Shown: in pieces, positions 21,892 through 28,164 of the stretch
How positions within the stretch are numbered: the stretch's first letter is position 1
Layout: the number at the start of each line of letters is the position of its first letter
Origin: a virus
DNA: 38,745 bases
Direction: 5' to 3' (one strand)
Virus record (IMG/VR): IMGVR_UViG_3300044731_001587
Span: 1 to 38,745 of that record
The notes under the pieces: model-generated
The model's database searches: none
Told to the model about the DNA's origin: nothing
The model's input: the letters and a program-made list of their open reading frames with translations, nothing else
Program-made: the position numbers and the translations under genes

Positions 21892-22230
21892 ATGCAACAT
21901 TGGGAAGTAAATGGTAGCGGTACGGTACAGAGCCTCTGTACCGATGGGAATTACTTTGAGATACATACTGTTCCTAGACAGCATGACTCAGAGCCTAGTT
22001 ATGTCGTCTTTCACCATGAGTATGACAACTTCATGGATAAGGTTGGCGATGTAATCGGTATCTTTCACAGCAAGGATGTAATGAACGCACGGGTGTGGTC
22101 ACGCCTGCGCTGTCAGGCACTCCGTGCTGATAAAGAGTTGGAATTGTTCACAGCCGTAAGGCAAGATGTTCTCAAGAGGCTTCATAGTCTTGAGAAAGAG
22201 CAAGACCGCTACAAGATATACAACGATTGA
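21892..22230 (+). CDS. Cassette 3 protein, unknown
   Basis: A 112-residue soluble protein. The first half is beta-rich (HWEVNGSGTVQSLC, SYVVFHHEYDNF). The C-terminal 45 residues are a long charged helix (ELELFTAVRQDVLKRLHSLE). No motif recognised. The start follows GAGAGGAACCA. Confidence 0.75.
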   Translation: MQHWEVNGSGTVQSLCTDGNYFEIHTVPRQHDSEPSYVVFHHEYDNFMDKVGDVIGIFHSKDVMNARVWSRLRCQALRADKELELFTAVRQDVLKRLHSLEKEQDRYKIYND

Positions 22231-22243
22231 CAAGCAATCCAGT

Positions 22244-22275
22244 CCCCCAAGCCTTCGGGCTTGGGGGATTTTTTT
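22244..22275 (+). terminator. Intrinsic terminator, cassette 3
   Basis: A 10-bp stem CCCCCAAGCC/GGCTTGGGGG with a TTCG loop, then a T run. Confidence 0.95.
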
Positions 22276-22317
22276 GTGCCCGAACTCCATTCATACTGTG
22301 CAGCCAAATGTTCCTTG

Positions 22318-22490
22318 TTTAATACATTCTTGCTACACAAGATGAATGGTGGGCAACGGTGCGCTTAGCACAAGTTGCACTCCAGCGGAAAGGCTTACAG
22401 GGTATCCCTACATTGAATACATATTCCTCTCTCATCCTGTAATGTTCATTCTGTCAGCGATACTCCTAACCCCGCTGGCAGGGAGAAACA
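22318..22490 (+). promoter_or_regulatory. Cassette 4 control block
   Basis: Upstream box TTTAATACATTC at 22318 (95 bp before the promoter box, shorter than in other units). Palindrome at 22348-22383. TTGAAT at 22413, -10 TAATGT at 22440. 5' hairpin CTGTCAGCG/CGCTGGCAG at 22451-22481, then GGGAG. Confidence 0.85.
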
Positions 22491-22676
22491 ATGAAACGAA
22501 CAGAACAACCCTTGCGCGTTAGTCACCCCGTGACGAAAATGACGCTTGAGGAACAATTCATGGTTCTCGCAACAGCGCTGAACCGTGCTACTCAGCAAGG
22601 CAACGCAAGCGCAATGAACGGACTGGCAGTCATGCTCAAGTCCTACGAGCGCAAGATTGCCGAGCAAGGCAAGTAA
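22491..22676 (+). CDS. Cassette 4 small helical protein
   Basis: A 61-residue protein with a short basic N-terminus and two helices (LEEQFMVLATALNRAT and SAMNGLAVMLKSYERKIAE). It could be a small dimeric regulator or antitoxin-like protein, but no family is recognised. Confidence 0.7.
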   Translation: MKRTEQPLRVSHPVTKMTLEEQFMVLATALNRATQQGNASAMNGLAVMLKSYERKIAEQGK

Positions 22677-22690
22677 CTTCCACTCCCAGT

Positions 22691-22725
22691 CCCCTCAAGC
22701 CGAAAGGCTTGGGGGGATTTTTTTT
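22691..22725 (+). terminator. Intrinsic terminator, cassette 4
   Basis: Stem CCCCtCAAGCC/GGCTTGgGGGG with a GAAA loop, then eight T. Confidence 0.95.
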
Positions 22726-22765
22726 GTCCCAACACCAGCGTTTCAGCACATACTATGCCCATATA

Positions 22766-22944
22766 TTTCATACACATTCACACCTCACATGCTGAACGGT
22801 GGTGGGCAACGGTGCGCTTAGCACAAGTTGCACTCCAGCAGGAAGGCGTATGGCATGTTCTCACATTGAATACACATTCTCACCTCATCGGGTAATGTAA
22901 GAGATGTCAAGGACAACCCATTCCCCCTTGACAAGGAGATAGCA
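22766..22944 (+). promoter_or_regulatory. Cassette 5 control block
   Basis: Upstream box TTTCATACACATTCACACC at 22766, 100 bp before TTGAAT at 22866. Palindrome at 22801-22836. -10 TAATGT at 22893. 5' hairpin TGTCAAGG/CCTTGACA at 22905-22933, then AAGGAG. Confidence 0.85.
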
Positions 22945-23199
22945 ATGACATACAGAACAGAACTTCCAGGGGCACTTACAGTCGCCTACGATTCAGTTGT
23001 TAAAGTTGCCAAGCAACTGAAAAACAACTTCATTAGCCAAAGCGAGATGGATGCCCAGATGCTCAGCATCTTGTTGGACATGAAGGTTGCCTTGCGTAAA
23101 GAGTTCATCGGTGACTTGCAGGACAAGTTGAGCGACATTGAGCAGTTGTTCACAGATGTTCAAGGCTCAATTGAGGAATTGGATTACTTCGTAGAGTGA
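22945..23199 (+). CDS. Cassette 5 helical protein, unknown
   Basis: An 84-residue acidic protein, nearly all helix with heptad spacing (LDMKVALRKEFIGDLQDKLS; DIEQLFTDVQGSIEELDYF). It is likely a coiled-coil dimer. No family recognised. Shine-Dalgarno AAGGAGA is upstream. Confidence 0.72.
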   Translation: MTYRTELPGALTVAYDSVVKVAKQLKNNFISQSEMDAQMLSILLDMKVALRKEFIGDLQDKLSDIEQLFTDVQGSIEELDYFVE

Positions 23200-23214
23200 T
23201 CGTTCCTTCCAACT

Positions 23215-23240
23215 CTCCCCTCGCCTTCGGGCGGGGGGAG
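23215..23240 (+). terminator. Hairpin after cassette 5, without T run
   Basis: CTCCCC-CGCC-TTCG-GGCG-GGGGAG, a very stable stem but followed by AACCCC, so it may only stabilise the 3' end. Confidence 0.6.
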
Positions 23241-23275
23241 AACCCCGACCGGACTGTGCTGAGCATTTCTCAATA

Positions 23276-23455
23276 TTTAATGCATATAAAAATTCTCTTC
23301 ACATTCTGCTGGTGGGCGACAGTGCGCCTAGCACAAGTTGCACTCCAGCGACAAGGCTTACAGCTCACAAACATATTGAATACATATTCTCATCTCATTC
23401 GGTAAGGTTCATTCTGTCAAAGCATTCCCGCTTGACACGACAGAATGGAGATACA
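23276..23455 (+). promoter_or_regulatory. Cassette 6 control block
   Basis: Upstream box TTTAATGCATAT at 23276, 100 bp before TTGAAT at 23376. Palindrome at 23311-23346, with core variant AGTGCGCC. -10 TAAGGT at 23403. 5' hairpin TGTCAAAGC/GCTTGACA at 23415-23437, with the alternative pairing ATTCTGTC/GACAGAAT around it, then TGGAG. Confidence 0.85.
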
Positions 23456-23698
23456 ATGTCAATAAGCGTAGATATGGTAACGGTGCTTACCGAGACCTGC
23501 CATCATTGCGGACAGATGGGGAAGGTTACAATGTCCGCCTCAGAATACTTCGCTGGTAAACAGCGGGTTGAGAATGGCGAACTAATCCAGTATGCCTTCC
23601 CAACATTGTCGGCAGACATTCGCGAGCAGATGATCTCAGGCACTCACCCTGAGTGTTGGGATGCAATGTTTGCTGATGATGAGAGTGATGAGAACTAA
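23456..23698 (+). CDS. Cassette 6 protein A, small Cys-pair protein of actinophage type
   Basis: An 80-residue protein with CHHC (Cys15, Cys18) near the N-terminus. The pattern IQYAFPTLSADIREQMISGTHPECWDAMF matches a small protein family I associate with phages of actinobacteria (AFP.LS...RE.LISG..P.CWD..F). The paired Cys and the late His64/Cys67 could bind zinc. Its stop overlaps the next start by 1 bp. Confidence 0.78.
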   Translation: MSISVDMVTVLTETCHHCGQMGKVTMSASEYFAGKQRVENGELIQYAFPTLSADIREQMISGTHPECWDAMFADDESDEN

Positions 23699-23937
23699 TG
23701 AGCCCGCAATTACTGGAAGAGATCCTGCACGCCGTAGCAGACCTACGGATACCCAAGACTGACGGGGTAATCATTGAGGCTCTCAAGATACCCCGTGAGA
23801 TATTCCAGCAAGACGGTGAAGAGTGCCGTAAATACAAGCGGAGTGTTGAGCACCAGATACGCACTCACCCCGCTATCAAGCCAGTATCTGTCCGCTGGAC
23901 AGTACACGGTGACTGCTACCTTGAGAAAGCAGTATGA
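23698..23937 (+). CDS. Cassette 6 protein B, unknown
   Basis: A 79-residue protein translationally coupled to protein A (TAATG). A helical N-terminus (LLEEILHAVADL) is followed by a basic strand-rich C-terminus (SVRWTVHGDCYLEKAV). It is the second two-gene unit in the array, after cassette 1. Confidence 0.72.
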   Translation: MSPQLLEEILHAVADLRIPKTDGVIIEALKIPREIFQQDGEECRKYKRSVEHQIRTHPAIKPVSVRWTVHGDCYLEKAV

Positions 23938-23942
23938 AACTT

Positions 23943-23976
23943 CCCCCTCGTGCCTTCGGGTGCGAGGGGGTTTTTT
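23943..23976 (+). terminator. Intrinsic terminator, cassette 6
   Basis: Stem CCCCCTCG-TGC around a CTTCGG loop, then TTTTTT. Confidence 0.95.
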
Positions 23977-24018
23977 CATGCCCAACACCAGCCTTTCAGC
24001 ACATGATGTACCTATATA

Positions 24019-24196
24019 TTTCGTACACATTCACATCTCACACGCTGAATGGCGGTGGGGCAACGGTGCGCCTAGCACAAGTTGCACTCCAGCAGAAAGG
24101 CGTACAGCTCACAAGCATATTGAATACATATTCTCATCTCATATTGTAAGGTTATATCTATCAGCGATTACCCTACCCCGCTGATAAGGAGAAGCC
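24019..24196 (+). promoter_or_regulatory. Cassette 7 control block
   Basis: Upstream box TTTCGTACACATTCACATC at 24019, 101 bp before TTGAAT at 24120; the left arm has one extra G. Palindrome at 24054-24090. -10 TAAGGT at 24147. 5' hairpin TATCAGCG/CGCTGATA at 24159-24186, then AAGGAG. Confidence 0.85.
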
Positions 24197-24505
24197 ATGA
24201 AAAAAGTAAAGCCTGGATCAGTAGAAACATTGGAGAGCATTATGAAAAGAAAACGGTTAGCAGACCCTTATCTGAAAAAATGCACTAAAGCGGTTACACA
24301 GACCACTGCCGTTGTCGTTACTGAACGCCCAGTGAAAAATACCCAAAACGAACGGCAGAAGCTTCGTGCCCGTATTACCGTTGCTAGTCAAGGTAAGCGG
24401 TTGTCAATAAACTTCGCCCCTACCCAGGATATCCTGCCCGATATAAAGAGTGGGCAAGTAGTTGCGGTGCTAACCATTGGGAAGCCCCGTAAGATATATC
24501 CATAA
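24197..24505 (+). CDS. Cassette 7 basic protein, unknown
   Basis: A 102-residue, strongly basic protein (MKKVKPGS...IMKRKRLADPYLKKC). The C-terminal 50 residues are beta-rich (RARITVASQGKRLSINFAP; QVVAVLTIGKPRKIYP). The charge suggests nucleic-acid binding. No family recognised. Confidence 0.72.
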   Translation: MKKVKPGSVETLESIMKRKRLADPYLKKCTKAVTQTTAVVVTERPVKNTQNERQKLRARITVASQGKRLSINFAPTQDILPDIKSGQVVAVLTIGKPRKIYP

Positions 24506-24523
24506 GATCGCTTCTCCAGCGAG

Positions 24524-24558
24524 CCCCTCAAGCCTTCGGGCTTGGGGGGTTTTTTTTT
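24524..24558 (+). terminator. Intrinsic terminator, cassette 7
   Basis: Stem CCCCtCAAGCC/GGCTTGgGGGG with a TTCG loop, then nine T. Confidence 0.95.
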
Positions 24559-24582
24559 GCCCTGAACTCCGATCACCATTTG

Positions 24583-24732
24583 GCGGTGGGGCGACGGTGC
24601 GCCTAGCACAAGTTGTACAACCGCTGATTGGATGTAAAGATATAAATATATTGAATACATATTCTCATGCCATTGGATATAGTAATTGTGTCGCCAACAA
24701 TACCGTTGGCGCAATAGTGAATGGAGATACCT
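24583..24732 (+). promoter_or_regulatory. Cassette 8 control block
   Basis: Palindrome GCGGTGGGGCGAC-core-GTTGTACAACCGC at 24583-24624. TTGAAT at 24651, -10 TATAGT at 24678. 5' hairpin CGCCAAC/GTTGGCG at 24692-24711, then TGGAG. No upstream box is seen: the preceding terminator ends only 25 bp before the palindrome. Confidence 0.85.
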
Positions 24733-25035
24733 ATGAAAGTAAACTTGGCAGACTTGACCAACTTGGTCAAGCGTGGCAGGCAGGGTGTAGTTGACCTACA
24801 ACTACAGGCTGAGATAGAAGCAATTGACCCGAACGAAGTCGGGGCAGGGTTCATTTACCCTGACGCTCAGGGCGACCCGAGTGACGATGACTTCCTCAAC
24901 CATAAGAACACTTGGCGTAATCGTGTTGCGAAAGCAAGCGATGCGGTACAGCGCGAAACAAGCGTGTTGTGGACTACCGAGGGTGAAATGGTCGTGACGC
25001 TCAAGGCTAAGAAAGTCAAGGGCAAGCGCAAGTAG
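24733..25035 (+). CDS. Cassette 8 protein, paralogue of cassette 9
   Basis: A 100-residue protein similar over its full length to the cassette 9 product, with shared LTNLVKRGRQGV, EIEAIDP, HKNTWRNRVAKAS and a basic C-terminus. A helical N-terminus and a C-terminal beta hairpin (SVLWTTEGEMVVTLK) suggest a small DNA-binding protein, but no family is recognised. The ATG at 24733 is set by GGAG 8 bases upstream. Confidence 0.8.
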   Translation: MKVNLADLTNLVKRGRQGVVDLQLQAEIEAIDPNEVGAGFIYPDAQGDPSDDDFLNHKNTWRNRVAKASDAVQRETSVLWTTEGEMVVTLKAKKVKGKRK

Positions 25036-25064
25036 TTGTATCTCCCACAACTACAAGGATACAA

Positions 25065-25094
25065 GGGCTACGGCATACGCCGTAGCCCTTTATT
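25065..25094 (+). terminator. Intrinsic terminator, cassette 8
   Basis: Stem GGGCTACGGC/GCCGTAGCCC with an ATAC loop, then TTTATT. Confidence 0.9.
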
Positions 25095-25095
25095 C

Positions 25096-25136
25096 GCTGT
25101 TGTTCACTTTGTGCTAGGCGCACCGTGAACAACAGC
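25096..25136 (-). repeat. Inverted-orientation palindrome A
   Basis: A 12-bp perfect stem GCTGTTGTTCAC/GTGAACAACAGC encloses the reverse complement of the array core (GGTGCGCCTAGCACAA). It lies 2 bp after the cassette 8 terminator and is not followed by a promoter box in its own direction. Confidence 0.85.
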
Positions 25137-25162
25137 CGGAGTGAGAGCTCATGTCGTATATT

Positions 25163-25342
25163 TTTAATACAAATTTCTAATCTCTCAAGATACGCGGTGG
25201 TGCAACGGTGCGCCTAGCACAAGTTGCACAACCGCCATAAGGGTCGCAAGGCCTATTCGAATTGAGTACGGTCTCATATTGTGTTTGATATAGTGATTGA
25301 TGTCGCCAACATCCCGTTGGCGCATAAACAAAAGGGGATACA
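25163..25342 (+). promoter_or_regulatory. Cassette 9 control block
   Basis: Upstream box TTTAATACAAATTTCTAATC at 25163, 99 bp before TTGAGT at 25262. Palindrome GCGGTGGTGCAAC-core-GTTGCACAACCGC at 25194-25235 (one mismatch). -10 TATAGT at 25289. 5' hairpin CGCCAAC/GTTGGCG at 25304-25322, then AGGGG. Confidence 0.85.
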
Positions 25343-25651
25343 ATGTCAGACCGTAAAATTAACCTATCCGATCTAACCAATTTGGTTAAACGGGGTAGGC
25401 AAGGCGTTTTGGATCTCGTATTAAAAAACGAGATTGAGGCGATTGACCCAACCGTGTTGGGCGAAGGCTTTAAGTACGAGCCAGCGCAAGGTGACCCATC
25501 AGATGATGAGTTTGTCAATCACAAAAACACTTGGCGCAACCGTGTCGCGAAGGCTTCCGAAGCCTGCGGACGCGAGACATCAGTATTTTGGACTACTGAT
25601 GGCGAGATGATCGTAACGCTTAAGCCCGTCAAGGCTAAGCGCAAAAAGTAA
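25343..25651 (+). CDS. Cassette 9 protein, paralogue of cassette 8
   Basis: A 102-residue protein sharing the whole architecture of the cassette 8 product (LTNLVKRGRQGV, EIEAIDP, GDPSDDEFVNHKNTWRNRV, basic end). The two coding sequences have diverged at many third positions, so the duplication is not recent. The flanking hairpins and terminators were duplicated with it. Confidence 0.8.
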   Translation: MSDRKINLSDLTNLVKRGRQGVLDLVLKNEIEAIDPTVLGEGFKYEPAQGDPSDDEFVNHKNTWRNRVAKASEACGRETSVFWTTDGEMIVTLKPVKAKRKK

Positions 25652-25676
25652 TCTCGCATAAGCGTTACTGGATAAG

Positions 25677-25706
25677 GGGCTACGGCAAACGCCGTAGCCC
25701 CTTTTT
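25677..25706 (+). terminator. Intrinsic terminator, cassette 9
   Basis: Stem GGGGCTACGGC/GCCGTAGCCCC with an AAAC loop, then TTTTT. It is nearly the same stem as in cassette 8. Confidence 0.92.
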
Positions 25707-25707
25707 C

Positions 25708-25748
25708 GGTGTTGTTCACTTTGTGCTAGGCGCACCGTGAACAACACC
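25708..25748 (-). repeat. Inverted-orientation palindrome B
   Basis: A 12-bp perfect stem GGTGTTGTTCAC/GTGAACAACACC around the reversed core. Compared with copy A, the second base pair is G-C instead of C-G, a compensatory change. Confidence 0.85.
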
Positions 25749-25774
25749 TATTTGGAGACCTATACAAATCTCAA

Positions 25775-25886
25775 TTTAGTACAAATTCTCAATCTCTATT
25801 CATATAAAGGGCGGGTGGTCCAAATCCAAATGTATTTGCATTTGTACACCCGCGTTTATTTATATGTTTTTATCAACATTTTTAAT
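25775..25886 (+). repeat. Degenerate, gene-less tenth block
   Basis: A box TTTAGTACAAATTCTCAATC at 25775 is followed by a different nested hairpin (GCGGGTG/CACCCGC at 25811-25853 with inner CAAATG/CATTTG) and another box-like TTTAATACAATTAC at 25881. There is no -10, Shine-Dalgarno or gene. Confidence 0.5.
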
Positions 25887-26577
25887 ACAATTACTAATTA
25901 TGATTATTTATTTATATATGTTTATACAAATGTATATTTATTTACTAGATGGCTGGGGACAAATTTTTTTAGGGGGGATCAAAGGCTCGATCAAAGGCTG
26001 GATCTATTCAGTGATCAGTCTTAGTAAATTACAAGGATGTAATCAAGCCATCTATCAGTGTGTATACAGACACATTTAACCCCCGATTATTGAAGGCCAT
26101 ATAAAAGACCACAATAAGAAGGATAATAAGATAAATAAATAGATCAAACCGGGTTGAAAGGTGTTATATCTCTATTATCTATAGGGGATAGACAGACGTT
26201 ACTAATTATGAGCCTTTTTACCCGGATTTTACCCAATTGTTGACCATTTTGATCAACTTTTAACTATATTTATGCCTATTTATATCTATTTATTAGGGCA
26301 TTTTAGACAAAAAAAAGCCCAAGAATAAGCTATTTTAAGGCCTATTCCTGGGCTTATCTCTGGTGATATATCAACTATATATTATTGATATCCATATGGT
26401 ATGAGAATGATATGTACATGATATGAACTGGTTTCTATTAGAATATATAACAACAGAAGTGGAACATAGAACTTACTAACTCTATAGGTTTTTGGGTATT
26501 TTCCAGATCTATTCTGTTATTGGATCAGAGGGTTATTCCATTAACAATATTCCTTTATCTATTAAGGTGGTCTGGTA
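25887..26577. other. AT-rich convergent intergenic region
   Basis: No credible gene on either strand. It holds a 12-bp tandem repeat (GATCAAAGGCTC/G at 25977-26000), short palindromes such as GTTGA...TCAAC near 26240, long TA/TTTA tracts and the terminator at 26309-26355. It separates the plus-strand array from the minus-strand right arm. It could hold a replication or packaging signal, but nothing decisive is visible. Confidence 0.6.
26309..26355 (-). terminator. Intrinsic terminator of the right-arm operon
   Basis: A long stem, AAGCCCA and GAATA with two mismatches against TATTC and TGGGCTT, followed on the minus strand by a run of T. It lies 220 bp after the last minus-strand gene. Confidence 0.85.
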
Positions 26578-26850
26578 TCATTCCTTATCTCTGAACAAAG
26601 ACACTATGTTATCCCCGTTTTCTTTTCCTATATCATCCCGGTAAGTAGGATGACTTAGGGCTTTCTCTATCTTTATCTTCAGATCTAGGAACATCATTGT
26701 TTTTTTATTCAATACTTTATCAAAGAAATAAAGCACTCCTTCATTCCGCCCATAATCCTTACATAGCTCTTCCATTTTAAATTCAATTTCCTGAATTTCT
26801 AAAGATAGAAGAGTTAATTCCTTTTGCATTTCATCTACCTGGTTAGTCAT
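26578..26850 (-). CDS. Coiled-coil small protein, last gene of right arm
   Basis: A 90-residue protein. Residues 5-35 are a clear heptad coiled coil (LTLLSLEIQEIEFKMEELC). The middle contains the motif NEGVLYFFDKVLNKK. A GGAAGGTGA lies about 11 bases upstream. Function unknown. Confidence 0.65.
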   Translation of the reverse strand: MTNQVDEMQKELTLLSLEIQEIEFKMEELCKDYGRNEGVLYFFDKVLNKKTMMFLDLKIKIEKALSHPTYRDDIGKENGDNIVSLFRDKE

Positions 26851-26949
26851 TATTTTTTCGTCACCTTCCGATCGATATGTATATATTTATCCTTAGTATT
26901 ATTTATAAATAATATTGGGGATAATAGTTAGTTAAATTGGCCTATTTTG

Positions 26950-27099
26950 TTACTCACAATCATGACCAAATGCAGCTTCTTCTTCATTCAACATTTTGTC
27001 ACATTCAAAGCATTGATCATAAAAGAATTCACCAGTTTCGATATCTTCATATACCTTAACCGCATCCATTTTTATAACTCTGTATTTACTTTTGTCCAT
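26950..27099 (-). CDS. 49-aa Cys-containing small protein
   Basis: MDKSKYRVIKMDAVKVYED... with CFEC at residues 30-33 and a C-terminal HDCE, giving a possible small zinc site. GGAGA lies 7 bases upstream of the ATG, the same arrangement as in the next gene upstream. Unnamed. Confidence 0.6.
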   Translation of the reverse strand: MDKSKYRVIKMDAVKVYEDIETGEFFYDQCFECDKMLNEEEAAFGHDCE

Positions 27100-27113
27100 A
27101 ATCTAATCTCCAA

Positions 27114-27365
27114 TCATTTCCCGAAAGGTCTGATAGTCATATCAAACCAATCACTAGTATCATGTGTATGACCATATTCATTACCTAAATCTGTTCTATA
27201 TTCTTTTACCAATTCCCGCAAATTATCGAGAATACCATAAATTTGCGAATAATCAGGATGACTTGTAATTACCAACCCAATACGAGTATGTTCAATATCT
27301 TCAACAAAACCCCGCACCAAAGCAATACCAGATTCAATTTCCTCTAAAGTCAATTCCATAGCCAT
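27114..27365 (-). CDS. Unknown helical protein
   Basis: An 83-residue protein from the ATG at 27365, where GGAGAGGAG is placed correctly (the longer ATG at 27395 is not). Acidic helices (ELTLEEIESGIALVRGFVED) are followed by GHTHDTSDWFDM. Function unknown. Confidence 0.6.
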   Translation of the reverse strand: MAMELTLEEIESGIALVRGFVEDIEHTRIGLVITSHPDYSQIYGILDNLRELVKEYRTDLGNEYGHTHDTSDWFDMTIRPFGK

Positions 27366-27396
27366 AACTAATCTCCTCTCCTTTTCCGGGATCATA

Positions 27397-27528
27397 TTAA
27401 TCCTTTTCTAAATGCTTGTGATAATGCCTTTTCTGCCTGCCATAGTTGTTATATTTATCCACACCTTTCTTTGTATAAAAATGTATGGCAACATACAAAG
27501 CCAAAATGGTACCAAGTATTACTTTCAT
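27397..27528 (-). CDS. 43-aa membrane-anchored basic protein
   Basis: One N-terminal transmembrane helix (VILGTILALYVAIHFY) followed by a His/Lys-rich cytoplasmic tail (RQKRHYHKHLEKD). GAGG lies 6 bases upstream. Unnamed. Confidence 0.55.
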   Translation of the reverse strand: MKVILGTILALYVAIHFYTKKGVDKYNNYGRQKRHYHKHLEKD

Positions 27529-27535
27529 TATTACC

Positions 27536-27601
27536 TCAACTTCCAATAAGCAGGGCTATTATGATAGCCCCGAATAATCCGAATATAAAACTTATTAACA
27601 T
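27536..27601 (-). CDS. 21-aa transmembrane microprotein
   Basis: MLISFIFGLFGAIIIALLIGS, a single hydrophobic helix. It begins 4 bp after the preceding stop and has GGGGGTG upstream. Its tight spacing to both neighbours supports translation, but it is at the limit of what can be called. Confidence 0.4.
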   Translation of the reverse strand: MLISFIFGLFGAIIIALLIGS

Positions 27602-27604
27602 TAC

Positions 27605-27847
27605 TCACACCCCCGCGCAAACTTTCTGTTTACGATATATTTGCCTTTCCCAATATAGATCCATTGCCAACTTATGACAATAGGCCCGGGCATGTTCTAA
27701 TTTTTTATAAGATTTCACAAAGTCACTCTTATTCGTACCAAAATACGCCCAGATTTGCCAATCTCCACTATCCCTGTATTCACGAATAACAGAGTATTGA
27801 TATTGGTCAGTTTCAAGCCAATTTTTTGGATAAACATAATTTGTCAT
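27605..27847 (-). CDS. Unknown aromatic-rich protein
   Basis: An 80-residue protein rich in Tyr and Trp (ENYQYSVIREY-like start, DWQIWAYFGTNKSDFVKSY), followed by a basic helix. It is coupled to the preceding gene by an ATGA overlap. Function unknown. Confidence 0.6.
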   Translation of the reverse strand: MTNYVYPKNWLETDQYQYSVIREYRDSGDWQIWAYFGTNKSDFVKSYKKLEHARAYCHKLAMDLYWERQIYRKQKVCAGV

Positions 27848-28164
27848 AAATCCCTACTTTCAAGTTTAACAAAACGCTCTTTTTCTAAAACTTCATAAAA
27901 CCCATTCTTAACAACTATCCTTTGATGTTTGCTACAGCAGGATTCATTATTATATTTACTCAAAACCGTTGTGCAATCTATATAGCAACACAAGCCAGAA
28001 TCGATCTTGTTTATATCAAAACCGACATTTTCCAGCTTTCTCTTTAAACGAGTAGATTTACGGTTTCTTCTTTTTTCGTTATAGCTTTTTCTGAATTCTT
28101 CATCATGCTTCATCCTTTCCTTTGATCGGTAATAATACTGATTCTGTCTTGATGCTGAACTCAT
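27844..28164 (-). CDS. Basic Cys/His protein, possible zinc-binding
   Basis: A 106-residue protein with a strongly basic helical N-terminus (KRRNRKSTRLKRKLE) and a C-terminal CCYIDC...CCSKH cluster that could bind zinc. The combination suggests nucleic-acid binding, like many small phage HNH-related or zinc-finger proteins, but no HNH signature is complete. GGAGG lies upstream. Confidence 0.6.
   Translation of the reverse strand: MSSASRQNQYYYRSKERMKHDEEFRKSYNEKRRNRKSTRLKRKLENVGFDINKIDSGLCCYIDCTTVLSKYNNESCCSKHQRIVVKNGFYEVLEKERFVKLESRDL

Larger units (their letters stand above)
20482..25886 (+). repeat. Array of nine modular gene cassettes
   Basis: Nine repeats of one control block (palindrome, 39 bp, TTGAAT-type box, 21 bp, TAnnnT, 5' hairpin, Shine-Dalgarno), each driving one or two small genes, most followed by a terminator. 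Core starts are at 20581, 21245, 21764, 22358, 22811, 23321, 24065, 24596 and 25207. Two reversed cores lie near 25108 and 25720, and a gene-less block lies near 25775-25886. The region is more GC-rich than both flanks. Confidence 0.9.

Noticed and set aside
23215-23240. Full intrinsic terminator after cassette 5
   Set aside because: A strong stem but no T run follows, so it is listed only as a hairpin with lower confidence.
20569-25748. Integron attC sites with gene cassettes
   Set aside because: The palindromes lie before genes next to a promoter, and the arms do not fit the attC R/L consensus (RYYYAAC, GTTRRRY). No integron integrase is in the window. A looser recombination role is kept as a hypothesis.
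20482-25886. CRISPR array
   Set aside because: Repeat units are 450-760 bp apart, contain genes and have no constant spacer length. The repeated parts are promoter blocks, not direct repeats with spacers.
25737-26079. Two ORFs of 71-95 codons in the AT-rich gap
   Set aside because: Low-complexity Tyr/Leu/Ile translations with no ribosome site, lying in repeated TTTA/TATA sequence. Best read as noncoding.
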